NCBI RefSeq assembly: GCF_900176305.1
Contig: NZ_FWXH01000002.1
Coordinates: 1-64,000 of the forward strand
Length of the DNA stretch: 64,000 bases
DNA from: Clostridium acidisoli DSM 12555
GTDB lineage: Bacteria; Bacillota; Clostridia; Clostridiales; Clostridiaceae
Reading direction: 5' to 3'
Both the position numbers and the translations under genes were made by a program. Positions 60,051 to 64,000 of the stretch are shown piece by piece (within the stretch, counting starts at the first letter, position 1; each line of letters starts with the position of its first letter). Below the pieces are notes generated by a model. That model searched no databases. It was not told where the DNA came from and saw nothing but the letters and a program-made list of their open reading frames with translations.

Positions 60051-60821
60051 ATGATAAATAAATTTTGGAACATGACGTTAGAAGAAATAAAAAATGGTTT
60101 CACCTTTAACTCAAAGCTAGATAAATATGTTTGTAATATTTGTGGTAAAGAATTTGAAAATGGAGAAATTTTTAAAATTGAAAATAGGTACTTTGATGCA
60201 AAAAAGATGATTAAACTTCATATTCAAAGGGATCATTTAGAAGTATTACAGATACTCATGTCATATGACAAAAAATATACAGGGATTACAGAAAATCAAA
60301 AAGAATTGCTTAGTATCATTTATTCTGGAATGACAGATATTGAAATTGCAAAAAAAATGGGCGTTTCTGCAGCGACAATTCGACATCAAAGGTTTACCTT
60401 CAGAGAAAAAGCTAAACAAGCAAAACTTTATTTAGCTATTTATGAACTTGCTTTTCAGGGGATGGAAAAAAACAAGAATAAACCAGATAGTAAAGATGAT
60501 ATTGTAGAAGTTCATAATGGTGCAAAAATGGTGGATGACAGATATTTTATTACAAAAGCTGAAGAAGATCAGGTTTTATTCACTGCATTTTCAGCGCTTA
60601 CACCTTTAAAACTAAAGATATTTTCCTCAAAAGAAAAAAAGAAGATTGTTATATTGAAAAAGATAGCAGAGCAGTTTGAAAGAAATAAACGATACAGTGA
60701 AAAAGAAATTAACCTAATTCTAAAGGAAATTTATGAAGATTTTGCAACAATAAGACGTTATTTAATTGAATATGGTTTTATGGAACGAACAACGGATTGC
60801 AATGAATATTGGTTAAAATAG
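60051..60821 (+). CDS. DUF2087 domain protein with HTH
   Basis: The 256-residue protein has an N-terminal zinc-finger-like Cys pair (CNICGKEF), a LuxR-like helix-turn-helix (IYSGMTDIEIAKKMGVSAATIRHQRFTFREKAKQAKLYLA, about 101-140), and a C-terminal DUF2087 domain (about 190-256: RYSEKEINLILKEIYEDFATIRRYLIEYGFMERTTDC). DUF2087 is common in regulators. It probably regulates transcription; the target may be the small DUF2087 gene 34 bp downstream. GGAGC precedes the ATG. Confidence 0.85.
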   Translation: MINKFWNMTLEEIKNGFTFNSKLDKYVCNICGKEFENGEIFKIENRYFDAKKMIKLHIQRDHLEVLQILMSYDKKYTGITENQKELLSIIYSGMTDIEIAKKMGVSAATIRHQRFTFREKAKQAKLYLAIYELAFQGMEKNKNKPDSKDDIVEVHNGAKMVDDRYFITKAEEDQVLFTAFSALTPLKLKIFSSKEKKKIVILKKIAEQFERNKRYSEKEINLILKEIYEDFATIRRYLIEYGFMERTTDCNEYWLK

Positions 60822-60855
60822 TTAAAATTAAATTAAAATATAAGGAGAGATCTAC

Positions 60856-61155
60856 ATGGATTTAAAAATGGAACTTAAAAATTATTTGGATAATATGGGT
60901 AGACTTAAAATATATCCGTCAAAGAAGAAATATAAGCTGCTTGCATTAATGTTTCTAGCTACTAAATTTGAAAAAGGGGTTATATATACTGAAAAGGAAG
61001 TTAATGAAATAATAGATAACGTTCATACATTTAATGATAGATGCCTTATAAGAAGAGAACTTTTTAATAATAGGTTTCTTGGAAGAACAAATGATTGTTC
61101 TAAATATTGGCTAGAAGAAACTCAACCAATTTTAAGGGACTTTAAAATTGGTTGA
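60856..61155 (+). CDS. Stand-alone DUF2087 protein
   Basis: The 99-residue protein is a single DUF2087 domain: KKYKLLALMFLATKFEKGVIYTEKEVNEII and RCLIRRELFNNRFLGRTNDCSKYWLEE. It resembles the C-terminal domain of the neighbouring 256-residue protein, with the same spacing of EKEV/EKEI and R-x(n)-R motifs. The pair suggests a duplication with loss of the DNA-binding part, or a partner that competes for dimerisation. AAGGAGAG precedes the ATG. Confidence 0.82.
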   Translation: MDLKMELKNYLDNMGRLKIYPSKKKYKLLALMFLATKFEKGVIYTEKEVNEIIDNVHTFNDRCLIRRELFNNRFLGRTNDCSKYWLEETQPILRDFKIG

Positions 61156-61170
61156 TTAAGCTTTACATGC

Positions 61171-61731
61171 TTATTTTCTTGAAAGTGAAAAAATAAAATC
61201 ATCTACCATTACTCTAAAACTATCTTCTAAATCTCCTTCACCTTGGAAATACCCAAGGGAATTTAAAGATACAAAACCATGTAAAAAACTTCTTAATGCA
61301 CGCTTTTTATGAACTATTTCTGATTTATCCTTAATATAGAAACTTAAAATCTGGTGGATAATGACACCAGTTTCCTTAGCTAAATTATATAATTCCTCAT
61401 TTTGTTTACTTGCAATGTTAATAAAAAGCTCATAACCAGTTTTATTTTGAAAAGCAAAATCACGATAAACATAAGCAAACTCTCTAATAGCATCTTCACC
61501 ACTCTTACCAATTAATGCTTTCATCAATTGCAAATTCAACTCATTTACAAAGGATACTGTCATTGCTATTTTAAGACTATCCATGTTAGTAAAATGATTA
61601 TATAGAGATGGATATTTTATACCTAGCTTTTCTGCAATTTTTGTAAAAGTAACTTGATTAATACCAATATCATCAGCTAATGCAAAGGTAACTTGAATAA
61701 TTTTTTCTTTAGATAAATTTCTTTTTTGCAT
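61171..61731 (-). CDS. TetR/AcrR family regulator
   Basis: The 186-residue protein has the TetR helix-turn-helix (KEKIIQVTFALADDIGINQVTFTKIAEKLGIKYPSLYNHFTN, residues 7-48) and a TetR_C_33-type ligand domain. I start at ATG 61731 with AAGGAGTG upstream; a longer in-frame ATG at 61782 would overlap the first operator. It is divergent from the MFS gene at 61866, and two inverted-repeat operators lie between. It most likely represses both. A hairpin TAAGC/GCTTA ends at its stop codon. Confidence 0.9.
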   Translation of the reverse strand: MQKRNLSKEKIIQVTFALADDIGINQVTFTKIAEKLGIKYPSLYNHFTNMDSLKIAMTVSFVNELNLQLMKALIGKSGEDAIREFAYVYRDFAFQNKTGYELFINIASKQNEELYNLAKETGVIIHQILSFYIKDKSEIVHKKRALRSFLHGFVSLNSLGYFQGEGDLEDSFRVMVDDFIFSLSRK

Positions 61732-61763
61732 AAGTATATCACTCCTTGTAAATACATCCTTAT

Positions 61764-61836
61764 AAAAATAGTTTAACAGCATAAACTATTTTTATCAAAC
61801 TATATTTTATAGTTTACAAACTATAAAATATAGTTT
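61764..61836. promoter_or_regulatory. Two TetR operators between tetR and MFS genes
   Basis: Site 1 is AAAAATAGTTTA (61764-61775) with TAAACTATTTTT (61782-61793). Site 2 is AAACTATATTTTATAGTT (61797-61814) with its perfect complement (61819-61836). Both share the core TAGTTT/AAACTA. Site 2 lies just before the MFS ribosome binding site and site 1 before the tetR start. Confidence 0.8.
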
Positions 61837-61865
61837 ATAATTGTTTTTAGAAAGGAGATATGATT

Positions 61866-63056
61866 ATGAAAATGTGGAGAAAGAACTTAATAGTTTGCTG
61901 GGTTGGAATGTTTGTAACAAGCATAGGCATGAGCCAAATTGCTCCTGTATTGCCACTTTATATAAAACATCTTGGGGTTAGTAATACTGGTTTAATTGCA
62001 CAATTTTCAGGAATTGCCTTTGGTGTTACTTATATAATTTCAGCAATTTTTTCACCAATTTGGGGAAGTGCTGCTGACAAATTCGGACGTAAGCCAATGC
62101 TTCTAAGAGCAAGCCTTGGTATGGCGATAGTTGTGTTCAGTATGGGTTTTGCACAAAATGTGTATGAGCTTATAGGACTAAGATTATTACAAGGTGCTAT
62201 TACGGGTTATAGTACAGCATGTACAGCATTGATTGCCACTCAGACAGATAAGGATCATGCAGGGGAAGCCTTGGGTACACTATCAACAGCTAATATTGCA
62301 GGTTCTTTACTTGGACCAATGATTGGAGGCTATATTGAAGAAAATTTTGGCCTTCAAAATGTATTTTTTATAACAGGTGCACTTCTGGTAATTACATTTA
62401 TTACAACTGTTTTATTTGTAAAAGAATCTTTCACTCGTGAGGAGAAAAAGGTAATTAAAATAAAAGAATTATGGGACAAGGTGCCAGAAAAAAGCCTTAC
62501 TATAACTATGTTTGTAACCTTTTTTGTATTAACTGTGGCATTATATTCTGTTGAACCGATCATAACAGTTTATATTACACAATTATCAAGTAATACAAGT
62601 CATGTTGCATTGATTGCCGGAATGGCATTCTCAGCTTCAGGTCTTGCAAATATAATTGCTGCTCCAAGGCTTGGAAAACTTTCTGATAAAATTGGCGCAC
62701 AGAAGGTTATGTTAGTTGCGCTTGTTATGGCGGCACTGATTTTTATACCACAAGCTTTTGTAAAAAATCCTTGGCAGTTAATGGCGCTTAGATTTTTATT
62801 AGGATTAACAACTGCAGGACTTATTCCTTCTGTTAATATACTTATAAAGAAGATTACACCAAATTCTCTTACAGGTAGAGTTTTTGGACTTAATATGGCT
62901 GCAGGTTACTTAGGCGTATTTGGGGGTGCAGTTTTAGGAGGACAAATTGCAGCATGGTTTGGCATTAGATATGTGTTTTTTATTACAAGTTTATTGCTAC
63001 TAATAAATGCAGTGTGGGTTTATTTTAATGTTTATAAAAAACTTAGTTTAAATTAA
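61866..63056 (+). CDS. MFS multidrug efflux transporter
   Basis: The 396-residue protein has 12 membrane helices and motif [21 protein letters not shown] (about 67-86) plus a second-half copy [18 protein letters not shown], and motif C-like [17 protein letters not shown]. It fits the DHA1 drug-efflux group. I start at ATG 61866, 8 bases after AAAGGAG; an ATG at 61860 is too close to that site. It is divergent from and probably repressed by the TetR protein. Confidence 0.92.
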   Translation: MKMWRKNLIVCWVGMFVTSIGMSQIAPVLPLYIKHLGVSNTGLIAQFSGIAFGVTYIISAIFSPIWGSAADKFGRKPMLLRASLGMAIVVFSMGFAQNVYELIGLRLLQGAITGYSTACTALIATQTDKDHAGEALGTLSTANIAGSLLGPMIGGYIEENFGLQNVFFITGALLVITFITTVLFVKESFTREEKKVIKIKELWDKVPEKSLTITMFVTFFVLTVALYSVEPIITVYITQLSSNTSHVALIAGMAFSASGLANIIAAPRLGKLSDKIGAQKVMLVALVMAALIFIPQAFVKNPWQLMALRFLLGLTTAGLIPSVNILIKKITPNSLTGRVFGLNMAAGYLGVFGGAVLGGQIAAWFGIRYVFFITSLLLLINAVWVYFNVYKKLSLN

Positions 63057-63103
63057 TAATTATCATACAAAAAATAAGAATAATTATAAAAGGAGAGAAT
63101 AAA

Positions 63104-63670
63104 ATGGAAAATTTAAAATTATCAAAAACAGCTCTTGTAGTTATAGACTTACAAAATGGAATTGTAAACATGGAGGGAAAACCTCATACTAGTGAAGAGA
63201 TTATAAAAAATGCAAGTAAATTAGCTAATGCATTTGCAGATAAGGATGCATTTGTAGTTCTTGTAAGAGTTTCTTTTACTGATGGAAAAGATATGTTAAG
63301 ACCAAATTTGGATTTGCAGCCTAAGCCAATGCAAATACCAGAAGGTTTTGATAGTATTGTGACTGAAATATCAAATACTAAAAACGCTCATATTATTACT
63401 AAAAGACAATGGGGAGCATTTTATGGAACTGATCTTGATTTACAGTTAAGACGCCGTGGAATTGATACTATTGTATTATGTGGTGTTTCTACAGGGATTG
63501 GTGTGGATACTACTGCAAGAGAAGCATTTCAACGTGGATATAATCAAATTTTTGTAGAAGATGCAATGACAGCGAAATCAAAAGAAGAACATGATTATGT
63601 TTGTAAGTATATCTTCCCTAGATTGGGTAAGCTTCGAACATGTGAAGAGGTAATTTCATCATTAAAATAG
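63104..63670 (+). CDS. Isochorismatase family hydrolase
   Basis: The 188-residue protein has the cysteine-hydrolase fold: [13 protein letters not shown] with the catalytic Asp, [45 protein letters not shown]-like block. The usual catalytic Cys after the GVST loop (GVxTxxCV) reads [11 protein letters not shown], so the Cys is replaced by Gly. It may be a divergent or inactive member. It follows the MFS gene by 47 bp and probably shares its transcript. Confidence 0.85.
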   Translation: MENLKLSKTALVVIDLQNGIVNMEGKPHTSEEIIKNASKLANAFADKDAFVVLVRVSFTDGKDMLRPNLDLQPKPMQIPEGFDSIVTEISNTKNAHIITKRQWGAFYGTDLDLQLRRRGIDTIVLCGVSTGIGVDTTAREAFQRGYNQIFVEDAMTAKSKEEHDYVCKYIFPRLGKLRTCEEVISSLK

Positions 63671-63698
63671 ATATCTATTCTGAAAGTGAAAATGTTAA

Positions 63699-63728
63699 AA
63701 ATGCTGCTGCGGTAGCATTTTTTTTGTT
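63699..63728 (+). terminator. Terminator after isochorismatase-family gene
   Basis: AAATGCT (63699-63705) pairs with AGCATTT (63714-63720) with a run of T to about 63726. Confidence 0.8.
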
Positions 63729-63807
63729 AATGCCACAGGTCCATAACTTTAAAAGTTAACCTAATGTCATTGAAACACAATATTTTTAAAAAATGTTTGT
63801 GAAAATT

Positions 63808-63836
63808 TTGACATTATGATAATGTTGGTATATAAT
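63808..63836 (+). promoter_or_regulatory. Consensus promoter near the right edge
   Basis: TTGACA (63808-63813) and TATAAT (63831-63836) are 17 bases apart. It would drive a gene beyond the window. The last 160 bases of the window after it show no ORF with a ribosome binding site. Confidence 0.75.
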
Positions 63837-64000
63837 GAAAACGTAGTCTTAATTAATAAAAAATATAATTAATGGAATATATTATAGTTTTTTATTGAAA
63901 ATAGGATATATTCGTCTGCTTATTAATGTTAAATAATTATCAATCATATAAATAGGTTTTCACTAAATGATATCTATACTTTATCTATAGACATTGTTTT

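Noticed and set aside
1-64000. CRISPR array, tRNA or rRNA genes
   Set aside because: No regular spaced repeats, no cloverleaf-like or rRNA-like sequence were noticed on either strand; a tRNA scan would settle it.

Overview
The window looks like chromosomal DNA of an anaerobic, spore-forming Clostridium (sensu stricto or a close relative). The base composition is very AT-rich, ribosome binding sites are strong GGAGG types, and GTG and TTG starts are frequent. Many genes belong to families typical of clostridia (CD3324 family, DUF1287, DUF3842, DUF4363/DUF421, DUF2087, CIRCE-controlled chaperone, LPXTG-anchored pullulanase). I saw no rRNA, tRNA, CRISPR array or prophage. Mobile DNA is limited to a partial IS3-type transposase gene at the left edge and an orphan replication-relaxation protein near 40.5-41.1 kb.

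Layout. 0-3.5 kb: IS fragment, two membrane or envelope proteins, a CD3324-family regulator preceded by a short leader ORF, and an alpha/beta hydrolase. 3.7-7.4 kb: a cell-wall-anchored type I pullulanase with CBM41 repeats. 7.7-10.3 kb: an ABC-2 exporter. 10.3-14.9 kb: a CbiM-CbiQ-CbiO nickel/cobalt ECF transporter divergent from a DUF3842-ArsR pair. 15-23.6 kb: a LysR-controlled cluster with a sulfonate-type ABC transporter, a threonine/cysteate-synthase-like PLP enzyme, a LarA-like racemase homologue, an Ldh2/ComC-family dehydrogenase and a DUF362 ferredoxin-like protein. 23.7-30.5 kb: small membrane proteins, a HAD phosphatase, a DUF2089 operon, a Tet(M)-like GTPase, and DUF134, NifX-like and rhodanese genes. 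30.5-33.4 kb: an orphan LytTR regulator and a CstA transporter. 33.5-38.7 kb: a copper-type P-type ATPase followed directly by a second NitT/TauT-type ABC transporter. 38.9-41.1 kb: small regulator, two unrecognised proteins, replication-relaxation protein. 41.3-47.9 kb: frameshifted acetyltransferase, acylphosphatase, ArsR, MFS, YczE, nucleotidase, MATE. 48.1-52.2 kb: a TipA-like MerR with ABC exporter, and a SnoaL-like protein behind a leader-peptide attenuator. 52.2-58.8 kb: HtpG under CIRCE control, APC permease, ABC-F ribosome protection protein, GNAT. 59-63.7 kb: ThiS-ThiF fusion, two DUF2087 proteins, TetR/MFS pair, isochorismatase-family hydrolase.

How the genes may work together. The most interesting region is 10.3-23.6 kb. 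A nickel/cobalt importer lies close to a LarA-family gene, whose characterised relatives use a nickel-pincer cofactor. That gene sits with a 2-hydroxyacid dehydrogenase of the ComC family, a threonine/cysteate-synthase-like enzyme and a sulfonate-type importer. This suggests an uncharacterised route for uptake and interconversion of a hydroxyacid or sulfonated C3 acid. Its transcript has a LysR-type dyad near -65, a consensus promoter, and a terminator/antiterminator-like leader.

A second theme is RNA-level control. Leaders with intrinsic-terminator-like hairpins precede the sulfonate-type operon, copA, the SnoaL-like gene and htpG, and an RBS-occluding hairpin precedes the ABC-F gene. Several drug-type transporters carry clear palindromic operators.
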